A stretch of 64,000 nt of DNA from Athripsodes cinereus. Its lineage: Eukaryota; Arthropoda; Insecta; Trichoptera; Leptoceridae. Every line of letters begins with the position of its first letter. The stretch's first letter is position 1. Below, in pieces: positions 53,927 to 64,000 of this stretch. The stretch spans positions 868,001 through 932,000 of the forward strand of contig OX388310.1 in NCBI GenBank assembly GCA_947579605.1. The letters are read 5' to 3'. The notes below the pieces were generated by a model. It ran no database searches. It saw only the letters and a list, made by a program, of their open reading frames with translations, and was not told the DNA's origin. Position numbers and translations under genes: made by a program.

Positions 53927-54172
53927 GCCGGTGTGACGCAGAGGTAATGCTCTACAGTCTTGAAATCCTGGGTTCCATCCCAGGCCAAGGCTAAATGAAG
54001 AATGACCTTTTACAAATTGTCCTGGGTCTGGGTGTTACATGTTTATACCTATATTTAATGTATTGTACATTTATGTGTGTATCGTTGTGTTAGTACCCAT
54101 AGTACAAGATCCATATCTCAGTTTGGGACTAGATCGAGCTTTGTGAATTGTCTATACACATCATTTTTTTAG
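53927..54172 (+). mobile_element. Near full-length tRNA-derived SINE
   Basis: Head GCCGGTGTGACGCAGAGGTA (box A region) and GGGTTCCATCCCAGGCCAAG (box B region), body AAATGAAGAATGACCTTTTA and CCTGGGTCTGGGTGTTACAT, 3' end ACAAGATCCATATCTCAGTT and GGGACTAGATCGAGC. It is the best reference for the copies at 11824/13648, 46845, 49743 and 50199. No long A tail. Confidence 0.85.
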
Positions 54173-55158
54173 AAAATATTTGACGTTTAAAAAAAGCGGT
54201 GGACGGAAATGCGGACATCTGAGAATTATGTGGCCTGACTACTTCCTTTCTAGCCATGATTACTCACTGGAAATATAAACTTTAAAATGAAAATAAGGGC
54301 TTACAAAGGTTTAAGGGCTTACTCAGATCTTAAGACAAACAAGTAAATTTACGTACTTACAATACCTTCTGATGATCACGTTTTCAGACAAGTTCATGAA
54401 TATTTACACCTAATAATTTATTAAGAAGGTATTATTATTCACAATTCTACAAAACGTTAAACATTTAAACATGTTTCATGGTGTTATTAATTAAATAAAT
54501 ATAACAATTAGGTATTACTGGTACCCACAGGTTGCCTAGGTGTGTGTACTGAATAACGCGATTGTATGTATTTACGTTTTATTTACATAAATAATTATGT
54601 AAATGATAATTATATCGACGATAATTTAATAATGATGTAGACTTCAATATTATTTTCAATTGTATAGATAATTTCTTTTACCTTGATGTATTGTATAGGT
54701 ATTTAATGATAAACACCTTTGTTGTTGGAATGATTCAAGGAACATGTAAGTTGTGTATATAGTTATGGTTTTCTATGAAAATTATCATAAAAAGCTCATA
54801 GTATCTACCTTTATTGGTGAACGGTGATAATATCGCCAAAACGCTACCAATAAGAGCATTTACCATAAAGCGACGGAATTCTCTTAAAAAAGTCGATGAC
54901 CTAGTGTACTCGTATAGTCTCACAGTGATTCTTTTGTAGAAGATACCCTCCTTGTGGCAGATCTGATACCATGATGGAACAGATAGATAGATACATATTT
55001 CACCTAATGGTTGAGTTTTCAACGGTAATCGGCTTGAATGGTTTGATAGTTTTATTCTCTTCACAAAAATGATACAAACGTAATAGGAAATTATCTAAGG
55101 GTTTTTTGAAAATTTTCCATAGAAATTATAAGTCATTCATCAATAATTTTAATCATTA
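54173..55158. other. No gene seen
   Basis: AT-rich spacer. The 109-codon minus frame at 54735-55064 has no recognisable motif or domain and no promoter or homologue can be shown, so it is left unassigned. Confidence 0.5.
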
Positions 55159-55162
55159 GTAT
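55159..55162. repeat. Target-site duplication GTAT, left
   Basis: GTAT immediately before the 5' LTR is repeated at 61643-61646, immediately after the 3' LTR. Four bases is a usual duplication size for Ty3/gypsy-type integrases. Confidence 0.85.
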
Positions 55163-55440
55163 TGTGACAGATTAATCCACATTAAAATTGTTAAGAATAT
55201 GAATTTTGAATGTTTGCAACATTGCGGAAAGGAAGTGTGGAGGGTAAAGTTTTGTTCACCCACAAGTCGCCTATGAAATTTGCAACAATCATTCTTCAGC
55301 GGAATTAGATAGAGAAACGCACGTACCTTCGTATTCTCTCACGACAACTCGACATGTAAAAAATCAAATTAGTTTTGTGTAATATATAAGAAAAGTTTAT
55401 GTTAATTCATAATGAATGTTAAAGATATTCATTCGATTTT

Positions 55441-55450
55441 TATATATAAA
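55441..55450 (+). promoter_or_regulatory. TATA-like element in the 5' LTR
   Basis: TATATATAAA about 278 bases into the LTR and about 600 bases before the AATAAA. It is the best placed TATA candidate for U3, but AT-rich DNA makes chance matches likely. Confidence 0.4.
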
Positions 55451-56042
55451 TAATAACAGTGAATTAGTGATTAATCCGCCATTAAGGTAGGTAAAACGTT
55501 GTCGAATTATTTAATTAGTCAATTGTATAATTGAATGATGAATGGAATATTCTTTTAATTCTGAATTTCTATTTTAATCAGATGCGGTCCTAGCTACGAG
55601 CTCCTAGTTCCGAGTTCTTATTTCATAGTTTCTGGTTTCCACTTAGAATAAAATTCTAAGTCGGATACAAGACATGGACTCTTGATAAATGGTGGAATCA
55701 CATTAATTACATACGTATTGAACTGCATGAAACTATACTATGTTAGAAGAAATGTTGAGTTCGATACTGTTTATTCTATGTGGATGAAGAAGTCTTGAGT
55801 TGTGTCTGGGAGGAGTAAGATAGACTACAATTAAAGATAAATATGGGATGGATGTCTGGAAGGGGTACCCACAGAAGGAATTTGATCAGGTCGTAATGTA
55901 GATTTTAAAGTTTTTAATTATGTTGTATTCATACCATGTTCCAATGTAGTTGGGTAATTTTAATTTATTCATACATTTTTTTTGTATGTGATGCACAACT
56001 GATTTGTCTCTTAATTATATATATATCTTATATTTAATTATC

Positions 56043-56048
56043 AATAAA
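56043..56048 (+). terminator. Polyadenylation signal in the LTR
   Basis: AATAAA within TCAATAAATTG. The 3' LTR equivalent at 61445-61450 would be the functional one. Confidence 0.4.
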
Positions 56049-56244
56049 TTGTATTAAAAATATTCATAATATAAAGTCCAGAATAGTCCATATAGAATGT
56101 TTCGTAGAATATAATAATTGCAATTTTTATGAAGGAATTTCAACCCATGCTCTGGGATAAATATGAAAATTAAGATTCTGTATGGAAGATTCTTACTTAT
56201 TTTTTAATTCTTTTCTCATGCTCTACCAAATAACGCCACATTAA

Positions 56245-56262
56245 TTTGCGCCCACGTGAGGC
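56245..56262 (+). other. Candidate primer-binding site (tRNA-Lys-like)
   Basis: TTTGCGCCCACGTGAGGC, four bases after the 5' LTR. It resembles the complement of an insect tRNA-Lys 3' end (TGGCGCCCAACGTGGGGC) with one base missing and about two mismatches. Position and the GCGCCCA..CGTG core support the call; the exact primer is uncertain. Confidence 0.6.
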
Positions 56263-58669
56263 TAATTTTGCCTTAATTGGGGGAAATTCCTTTATCTTGA
56301 GTTGTCGCATTGTAATTGCAATACCTAATTATAAGTATTAGTTTTAAGAAAATTTTAAATATTAAATTATTTGCTTCATATATGTAATCATATCATTAAT
56401 AATTGTTAAAAAAAAAATTAAAATTGAAGCTATGTAAATTTATTGGCAACAGTATATTTTTTTTGCATTGCATATAATTTGTTGCAATTTTATCAGCCAC
56501 ATGTTGCTATAAAGAAATGTTGCAAAGATTAATTTAATATAACCTACTTTTTTTTTAAAATAAAAAAATAATACTGATGTTACAAACCTTATAATAGGTA
56601 ATTTAAAGTTTATTTAGGTATTATTTACTTTCGATTATTCTTTTAAATAGTGGAATCGCCGAAAATTATTTGATAAATACAGTTGCAATTTTTGTAATAT
56701 TTTAAAGAGTAATAATTCGAGCAATTTTCAAATTTTATAAACAAGAAACAAAATAAAAACATTGCCTTATATTTTATTGGTTATGAATTTGATAAAGTAA
56801 AATATATTTTGTTTCATAAATTGTATTCTACTCTCCTTCAGTAAATATTTGTATCATAAAAGGAAAATTATTTGTGTGCTATGTGTGATGTGTATATTAA
56901 TGCCATATGAAATTATTCCAGCAAATAACAAAATAACAGAAGGATAACAAATGCAAATAACAGAAGGAAAATAAATTATAGTATTGAAGGAATTATACAG
57001 GACATTTGCACAACCATTTACGACATTACAAAGTAAAGAATTGCAGTTCGTTAATTTTCCAAGCAATATACTCCAACGAAGGGGGTAAGTGATTTTGTGA
57101 TATGTATTTTCTTTGGAATTTCAATGCCATGATTTTGCTAAAACAATGAGACATATATGTAGGTACATATATTTAGTTTAATAAGATAGTCAATTACCTA
57201 CTAAAAATTAATCGAAATTAAAATTTTGAATTTACAATATTAAATTATAGAAGTCTGCATAAAATAATCAGATAGGTATATAGGTAGTTACATTTATATT
57301 GTATGGTCGATTGGTGTATTGAAAATTTGGTCTTTATAGGTATAAGATACCTACAACATAATGTTTTTGACGGTGCGTGTAACAAAATTATGACTTATCA
57401 ATATTAGCGGCTTGTGAATTTATTATAGAACCGCATGGTACTATGTTATGGGTATAATCATATTGATGCCATGCCTATAATATTATCTGCATATATACAG
57501 GATGGAAAGAAAGTTTTAAGAATGATTGAATGTGAATATAAATAAATGGACTAATAATTTCTTTATTAATCTTGTGATAAAAATTATTTTAGGCATAATG
57601 TAAGTTGATGTTAAAATAATTAGAATAATTAATTTTATTAATAATATTAGGTTAAAAAAAAAAAATCTATTTGATAATATTCGGGTAATTTTAATAAAAA
57701 AAAAAATTTTTATAAATTTATAGTTGTATTTAAGTGTTAATTAGAGAAGGTAACGATTTTTTTATCGATTTTTATATTGTCAAATGACGATTTTTATTGT
57801 CAAAAAATTTGGTTATTTTGTTAAAAACAAATTAAATAAATCCAATGGAGGGAGATATATTTTTTTAAAATATTCATTGTGTATAAATTTATTTCTAAAG
57901 AAATAATGTACAAAATTAATTAGGTATTATATTTTTCGTAAATAATAAATTAGTTTTATGATAGAAATAAATTAAATTGTTAAAGTTAAAATAAAAAAAA
58001 TAAAATCAAGAAATTTTAATTATAATTAGGTATTAGAATACATAAATAATACTGTATAATATTTGTTTTTGTTGAGCGAGTCATTAGTATTTGACGGAAC
58101 GATATGACGATGAAGTAAAAAAAAAAAAGTACTTTTTCATTACCCTTGCATTTAATAATATTATAAATAACTTAAGTGAGAGATGTTGTTAGGTTGGATT
58201 TTGCGTAATACAAACAAATAATAAATCCTTGTTTATACTTTTTGGATGCATTTTGTTCAATGCGATCAGTCATCTTTGTTTTGTAAAGTATATTAAAATG
58301 TAGTTTGAAAAAATTCGTATGATATTCCATATTAGAAATAATTTAAAATATTGCTTAATATATCTATATTATACAATATGTCATTTCTGGAATTTGAATA
58401 ATCATTTGTTTTGAATTTATATAAATTGAGTGAGAACAAACGGAAATATTATTGTTAGTTTATACTTTATGAATTAAACATTAGATGCTTACAAATTTTT
58501 TATATTTAGTACGCAATTAAACAAATGTATATTAGATACGTAGTGACAAAGACATATTACAATTATAGAGTAAGTGTTATATGAATAGGTTTTTATTTTC
58601 TTAAATCAAAATTGATGATATTATAAAAGTTATTCAAATTGAATTTTTTTATAGAAAAATTAATACAAA

Positions 58670-58885
58670 ATGGCGGAACGTTCACCTTTAGATAAAAATT
58701 TGGAGGATATACATTCGTCTAATGAAAACATTAGCAATGATATTGACGTACCTTCACCACCGGTTGGTAACGTAATAAGTGTCAAAGCACACACTCGAAA
58801 ATTAAAATTAGCTAGTAAGTTTATACATAAAAGAAAGGTTAAAAATAGAAATAAGTATGTTTTAGTCAATAGTGTATATAGATAG
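58670..58885 (+). CDS. Small open frame inside the LTR element, unknown
   Basis: A 71-codon frame starting in a favourable context (A at -3, G at +4). The protein begins MAERSPLDKNLEDI, is acidic and Ser/Asn-rich over residues 1-32, and turns strongly basic from about residue 40 (KAHTRKLKLASKFIHKRK). No domain, signal peptide or membrane segment is recognised. A TTTTTTATAG acceptor-like string precedes it and AAAGGTTAAA within the basic tail could act as a weak donor, so it may be an exon of a captured gene. It stands out because the rest of the interior lacks usable frames, but it may be chance. Confidence 0.3.
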   Translation: MAERSPLDKNLEDIHSSNENISNDIDVPSPPVGNVISVKAHTRKLKLASKFIHKRKVKNRNKYVLVNSVYR

Positions 58886-60547
58886 AAATAAAAAAAATGT
58901 AAATATATAAACTGTACATAAAATGCTTAAAAATACATATGAAAAAGTGTATACGGATTGAGTGCACATTAGACATTATCTCGTACAAAGAGTTGTCATT
59001 TCGTTTAGAATGAGGATGTGCACATATAAATAATAGAATATTATAATAATGAAACAAAAATAAATTATATATAAACGAGTTTTCAACTTCTATAGTGAAA
59101 TGGGAGTGTAATATTCAGTTAAAATAAAAATAAAAAAAAATAAAGAAATAACTTTCGTGAAAGGGTCAATGCAGAATCTATATAGTTGAGTATTTAACTT
59201 TGGTGTCTATAGTATGAAAGTAATTTTGATTGAAAAATATGTATGATGTGTGCGGCCAATATATGATGAAGAATGTATGATATATTTTTGGATGTGTATT
59301 TAATAGAGATTGTATGCCTGTAGATATAGATGCAATGGAGTGAATATGGACCTCATAATGATTGCGATTTTTTTACTAAACAAGAATTTTAATGTCTAGG
59401 TTCAAAATGGAGTCTATACCAATGGTATACTCATAAATATCTCATCACAGAGTATTATAATTTTTGCCTGACATATTCTCTTATAATATTATTTGATGAA
59501 GCGAATGACTAAGTAAAATAATAAGATTGAAGAAGGTTTTCTTAAAATAAAACAAAGTAAGCTATAAGAATATAGATAGGTATATATGTTTATAATGCTG
59601 TAGATCAAACGATCTTAAGTCTTCTCATGACAGAGAAACAATGCTACAAAGCAATTTAAAAAAATATAAAAATATAATAAAATATAATAATTTGTATAGA
59701 TTCATGGTGATATTTGGATTTCCAAGGAAAATCAAAGATACAAATGTCATGAAAATTGTGGAATGGTTGTGAAATTGTCACACATTGTTGTTATTGTTAT
59801 TATATATGCTTTTGTTTTTGAAAAGGTATTTATGATCAAATATATTAATGTTAAGTAAATATACTTTATTAAAATATAAGTTTGAATATATAAATTGTAA
59901 TATATAAATATGAGTAAATATTTTATTAATAGATAAAATTTATGATGTCTTTATAATGCTTTTTAAGTCAAATACTTTTACAAGTTGAAAGTAAATTTGT
60001 GTCTGGTTTGTAAAATATACACAATAAAGACTTCTCATAAAATGATTTTGTAAATAAAAAGGAATATTGATAGTTTAAAAAAAAAAAAAAAAAATTGGAT
60101 TATTTAATCGTTAAAAGCTTTTATTACATATAAAAAAAAAATTTAGTAATTTAATTTGGTGTTGAATATTTGATATCAAGTTTAATATTGTACATTAAAA
60201 TCTGCTGATGTATATATATTGTAATTTTATCATATAATTGTACACTAAAGGAATAACGTGGGAACACACTGTTTTTTTTTATTTTATTAATTTTTTTATA
60301 TATACTCGTAGGGTGTAGAGTTTTCTATATTTGGCATTAACCCTATTGTGAAAATTAATTCTTATTTTCAAATTTTTCACAGTTAAATTAATGAAACATA
60401 GATGGCGTCCATAATTTATTTAACAGCTGAGGGCCAGTGTGTTGCCATAAATTCCTTAATTTTGATTTGTTTAGAGTTGGAACATAGTATGAATTATAAT
60501 TTTATATGAGTATTTAAAAAAAAAAATTATTCAATTTTTTTTTATCC

Positions 60548-60558
60548 GGGGAAAGGGG
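60548..60558 (+). other. Polypurine tract
   Basis: GGGGAAAGGGG lies six bases before the 3' LTR. It is the only G/A-rich tract in the region and is correctly placed to prime plus-strand DNA synthesis. The TATTAA gap between it and the LTR is slightly longer than usual. Confidence 0.75.
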
Positions 60559-60564
60559 TATTAA

Positions 60565-61642
60565 TGTGACAGATTAATCCACATTAAAATTGTTAAGAAT
60601 ATGAATTTTGAATGTTTGCAACATTGCGGAAAGGAAGTGTGGAGGGTAAAGTTTTGTTCACCCACAAGTCGCCTATGAAATTTGCAACAATCATTCTTCA
60701 GCGGAATTAGATAGAGAAACGCACGTACCTTCGTATTCTCTCACGACAACTCGACATGTAAAAAATCAAATTAGTTTTGTGTAATATATAAGAAAAGTTT
60801 ATGTTAATTCATAATGAATGTTAAAGATATTCATTCGATTTTTATATATAAATAATAACAGTGAATTAGTGATTAATCCGCCATTAAGGTAGGTAAAACG
60901 TTGTCGAATTATTTAATTAGTCAATTGTATAATTGAATGATGAATGGAATATTCTTTTAATTCTGAATTTCTATTTTAATCAGATGCGGTCCTAGCTACG
61001 AGCTCCTAGTTCCGAGTTCTTATTTCATAGTTTCTGGTTTCCACTTAGAATAAAATTCTAAGTCGGATACAAGACATGGACTCTTGATAAATGGTGGAAT
61101 CACATTAATTACATACGTATTGAACTGCATGAAACTATACTATGTTAGAAGAAATGTTGAGTTCGATACTGTTTATTCTATGTGGATGAAGAAGTCTTGA
61201 GTTGTGTCTGGGAGGAGTAAGATAGACTACAATTAAAGATAAATATGGGATGGATGTCTGGAAGGGGTACCCACAGAAGGAATTTGATCAGGTCGTAATG
61301 TAGATTTTAAAGTTTTTAATTATGTTGTATTCATACCATGTTCCAATGTAGTTGGGTAATTTTAATTTATTCATACATTTTTTTTGTATGTGATGCACAA
61401 CTGATTTGTCTCTTAATTATATATATATCTTATATTTAATTATCAATAAATTGTATTAAAAATATTCATAATATAAAGTCCAGAATAGTCCATATAGAAT
61501 GTTTCGTAGAATATAATAATTGCAATTTTTATGAAGGAATTTCAACCCATGCTCTGGGATAAATATGAAAATTAAGATTCTGTATGGAAGATTCTTACTT
61601 ATTTTTTAATTCTTTTCTCATGCTCTACCAAATAACGCCACA
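60565..61642 (+). repeat. 3' LTR (1,078 bp)
   Basis: Same length and, as far as read, same sequence as the 5' LTR, with the same offset (5,402) for every landmark checked. It is followed directly by the GTAT duplication. Confidence 0.95.
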
Positions 61643-61646
61643 GTAT
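61643..61646. repeat. Target-site duplication GTAT, right
   Basis: Second copy of the duplication at 55159-55162; it marks the outer boundary of the LTR element. Confidence 0.85.
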
Positions 61647-61846
61647 GTATAAAAACTTACCTTTCTATCTGTTTTTCTCTTTCTCTTTCCCCTATCTCTT
61701 AACCCACAAAAGACAAACTTAAAGCGAAATAATAATTTGTCAAAATTTTAACTGAATTTTAATATTATTTTTGCAGCAATTTATTTGTAGAAAACTAATT
61801 GGTAAAACTCTATGTTTATTTATGTTTGGAAAAAAAACACAATTAG

Positions 61847-62075
61847 TTTTAATTTTACTTAATATTTATTGTTAAAGTTATTGTCAAATGTTCGACTTTA
61901 TTGGTCGAAACCAGGTCACTACTCAAGAAAAATTTTAAGTTAAACTAAAAACCAATTGTGTTTTAATTTTACTTAATATTTATTGTTAAAGTTATTGTCA
62001 AATGTTCGACTTTATAGGTCGAAACCAGGTCACTACTCAAGAATTTTTTTAAGTTAAACTAAAAACCAATTGTGT
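61847..62075 (+). repeat. 114-bp tandem duplication of a SINE tail
   Basis: TTTTAATTTTACTTAATATT starts both units, at 61847 and 61961. Each unit contains ATTGTCAAATGTTCGACTTT, GGTCGAAACCAGGTCAC and AAACTAAAAACCAATTGTG. These blocks correspond to the 3' part of the SINE at 27164-27330. The units differ at only a few positions, so the duplication is recent. Confidence 0.85.
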
Positions 62076-62311
62076 TTTCTTCCATTTCATAAACTTATTA
62101 TTTGCATTACACGTCTTTTAGCTAGCCTTTACGCCAGTATTTAAACAAATGTAATGTGCCTTTATTTTAAGTCAAACTTTCCTTCTTTAGTCTTCTTACT
62201 GTATAACATATAATTATTATATACGTAAAATGCTTTTACTCTGAAAGCTTCTAAATTGCATCCTCGAAACTTAAACTGAAAGCTTGCAACCCACAGCTGG
62301 TTTAGTGGAGT

Positions 62312-62378
62312 TGAAGGAGACCATATGTCCATCCGGATGCCGTAGAAGTCTGGGGACTTCCATTTAGGTCTAAGGAAA
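62312..62378 (-). mobile_element. R1/jockey-like LINE 3'-end fragment
   Basis: TTGAAGGAGACCATATGTCC, ATCCGGATGCCGTAGAAGTC and TGGGGACTTCCATTTA match 11971-12030 in order and spacing. The boundary TTGAAGGAGAC is the same, so it marks the true element 3' end. Only about 65 bases were inserted or survive. Confidence 0.72.
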
Positions 62379-63130
62379 GATGGAATGAGGATAAATAAGA
62401 CATAATGTTTTATATTTCATAATATTATTATATTTGTGCAAATTATTTAAGTTTTTCAATTCAGTGGCCATTCAATATTATTAGAAGTACGTTCGTGCAA
62501 TAAAAATAAATAATAAAATTTATATGTATTATAGATATATATGTATGATTTATATTATTTTTATCACTATACATATTATATCGTAGTTATTTAATAATAA
62601 GTAGATATATAAAGTTTACTATGTAAATATAATACAACAATAATTTATGAAGGTTGAAATATATAAATTTTCCATCAGAGATAAAAAAATAAACACAATA
62701 CACAGTCAATCAAAGAAGTTCACAGTTAATCAAAATTTACACATCATTATTCGTCCATCGGTTAACAAAATAGTTTATTTCGTTTCTCCTTGATTTGCAC
62801 CTATTTGAAAATTACAGTTAAATTTGTGTTATAAAGAAGTCCTCCAGCGAAGTATTTATTGTTCTAAATTCTGTCATTTTAGAAAATTGCTAATATATTA
62901 TGTTCCTACAAAATCTACCTAACTCTTTTAATGATTTTTAAGTTAAAGTGAATAGTTTTCACTTTTTTAACATTATTAATTAACTGTTAACCGATTAATA
63001 TGTACGTCCTTGTCTAACTTTTGAAACTAGAATTTTATTAAAATGAACACTCGATAATAGGACAATATTACAATCATAGTTATGAAGAAGTAAAATAAAT
63101 TAATGTTAATTTTTAAACTGCTAATACTTT
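62379..63130. other. No gene seen
   Basis: AT-rich spacer; nothing recognisable. Confidence 0.5.
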
Positions 63131-63131
63131 A

Positions 63132-63250
63132 TCTTGATTGGTTTATAAAAAGCGGGAAACATTCCAGAGACCAATCAAATTTAAAAAAAATATTTAACTT
63201 TGACTTTATTGATTTAAAAAAAGCGGGAAACAATCCAGAGACCAATCACA
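63132..63250. repeat. 71-bp direct repeat (1.7 units)
   Basis: AAGCGGGAAAC..TCCAGAGACCAATCA occurs at about 63150-63178 and 63221-63249. The first unit also begins GATTGGT, the inverse of its ACCAATC end, so each unit may fold. Confidence 0.7.
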
Positions 63251-63586
63251 TTGTATGCAGTTAGTTGTCTTTATCATTCTTATTTGATCTAACAATTTTT
63301 TATTTCATTCGTGCGGCTGTTTTCTTATTAATAGAACATTAACATTTATTTGTACCTACTTCATATTATGATGTTAATTTATCGAAAACATTTTAGCTTA
63401 TTAACATAATAGGTAGATACCTACATAGAATTTTCATATAAGATAGGAATTAATTCGATGCAAATTTAATATAGCTTTATTGATTTGATATAAACTTTTA
63501 ATACATCTCTACATAATTTGGATGGTGCTTTGCAACAATTTCGTAGCTCACTCAAGTCTCATACTGGTATAATTATATTATAGGTA

Positions 63587-63862
63587 CACTGAGAAAAATA
63601 CTAACGAAATTTCACAACGAATCATTGGTAGTACGGTACTATCAGATTAGGACCAGAGATATTACAAACGATTCATTAGTACGAATCTTTAATATTAACT
63701 AATCGCAAACAAGTCATTGGTAAAATTACTAACGATTTGTTTGCGAAAAGTTAATATTATAGATTCGTACTAATGAATCGTTTGTACTATCTCTGGTCCT
63801 TATCTGATAGTACGTAGGTACTAATTATTCGTTGTGAAATTTCGTTAGTATTTTTCTCAGTG
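63587..63862. mobile_element. Foldback element F2, copy 2 (276 bp)
   Basis: Ends CACTGAGAAAAATACTAACG and the exact inverted CGTTAGTATTTTTCTCAGTG. Arms pair through AAATTTCACAACGAAT and onward for about 120 bases. TA stands on the left and CA on the right, where a mutated TA is likely. It is better preserved at its ends than copy 1 (35799-36057). Confidence 0.88.
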
Positions 63863-64000
63863 CAATATTGATGTTTTGTATTGATTCATCACAACAGTTC
63901 TACATGTATGTTTGTTAATTTAATTTATTCATTTGTTTCTGTACACAGATAATAAACAATTTCATAGAGAAATAAATTTAAATTAAATACAATCAATATA

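Larger units (their letters stand above)
55163..56240 (+). repeat. 5' LTR (1,078 bp)
   Basis: Starts TGTGACAGATTAATCC and ends CAAATAACGCCACA. Candidate control sites are a TATATATAAA at 55441-55450 (TATA-like) and AATAAA at 56043-56048 (polyadenylation), which would define U3, R and U5. My line-by-line reading found no difference from the 3' LTR. Confidence 0.95.
56241..60564 (+). other. Non-coding interior of the LTR element
   Basis: About 4.3 kb, extremely A/T-rich. It contains many poly(A)/poly(T) runs and no coding block recognisable as a retroelement protein in any frame. The only notable frame is 58670-58885. The interior probably supplies packaging and priming signals only. Whether it arose by decay, by capture of foreign DNA or by replacement of gag-pol cannot be told from one copy. 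Confidence 0.8.
55163..61642 (+). mobile_element. Complete non-autonomous LTR retrotransposon (LARD-like), 6,480 bp
   Basis: Two direct 1,078-bp LTRs (55163-56240 and 60565-61642) bracket 4,324 bp. LTRs begin TGTGACAG and end CGCCACA, so they have canonical TG...CA termini. GTAT flanks both sides. A primer-site candidate follows the left LTR and a purine tract precedes the right one, giving plus orientation. The interior has no gag, protease, reverse transcriptase, RNase H or integrase motif and no frame above about 71 codons. By definition this is a large non-coding LTR derivative that depends on proteins of another element. The LTRs look identical by eye, so insertion was recent. Four-base duplication points to a gypsy-type integrase, but a BEL-type helper cannot be excluded. 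Confidence 0.93.

Noticed and set aside
53930..54005. Possible tRNA gene
   Set aside because: Same reasoning: tRNA-like promoter boxes at the head of a SINE that recurs elsewhere in the window.
54735..55064. 109-codon minus-strand open frame next to the LTR element
   Set aside because: No recognisable domain and plausible by chance; no evidence of splicing or selection.
55163..61642. Endogenous retrovirus or paranuclear virus insertion
   Set aside because: No gag, pol or env-like frame or motif was found; the structure only supports a non-coding LTR element.

Overview
The window reads as nuclear DNA of an insect, most likely a moth or butterfly. It is very AT-rich, the TAGGTA/TACCTA motif common in Lepidoptera is scattered throughout, and the repeats are typical of that order: 3'-end fragments of RTE-, L2/CR1- and R1/jockey-like non-LTR retrotransposons, tRNA-derived SINEs, short inverted-repeat elements, a Tigger/pogo transposon and a Penelope-like remnant. 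No host protein-coding gene, rRNA or intact tRNA gene could be supported on either strand. This is a transposon-dominated intergenic or long-intron region. The species is not determined. Layout. 1-6.4 kb: AT-rich DNA with a long hairpin (1845-1946), LINE 3' ends and copies of an abundant non-coding repeat, called family A here. 6.4-9.7 kb: a complete Tigger/pogo element (6495-9408) with an open 655-codon transposase, inserted at a TA inside a minus-strand RTE-like LINE whose halves flank it. 9.8-14.8 kb: a 732-bp terminal-inverted-repeat (TIR) element, SINEs, an R1/jockey-clade LINE nested in a SINE with a 14-bp target duplication, and another LINE C-terminus. 15-41.8 kb: a graveyard of LINE 3' ends (three RTE-like families and L2-like), family A copies, a 35-bp minisatellite, SINEs and foldback elements. 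The longest coding remnants are 26.0-26.9 kb (RTE-like) and 38.9-39.9 kb (L2-like). 42.6-43.2 kb: a 169-bp-period tandem array. 43.8-52.7 kb: several TIR or foldback elements, one nested inside another, and a Penelope-like GIY-YIG remnant. 55.16-61.64 kb: a 6,480-bp LTR element. 61.8-64 kb: short duplications, a LINE 3' end and a mariner-like foldback element. The strongest candidate for something new is the LTR element at 55163-61642. Its two 1,078-bp LTRs look identical by eye. It has TG...CA ends, a 4-bp target duplication (GTAT), a tRNA-Lys-like primer-site candidate and a purine tract, yet its 4.3-kb interior has no gag or pol and no open frame above about 71 codons. It is therefore a recent, non-autonomous large retrotransposon derivative (LARD-like) that must have been mobilised in trans. 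A second theme is that family A shares its 3' terminus with the C-terminal coding end of one RTE-like LINE family in the window, which suggests a parasite/partner pair. All identities, periods and boundaries were read by eye; no alignment or database search was run.
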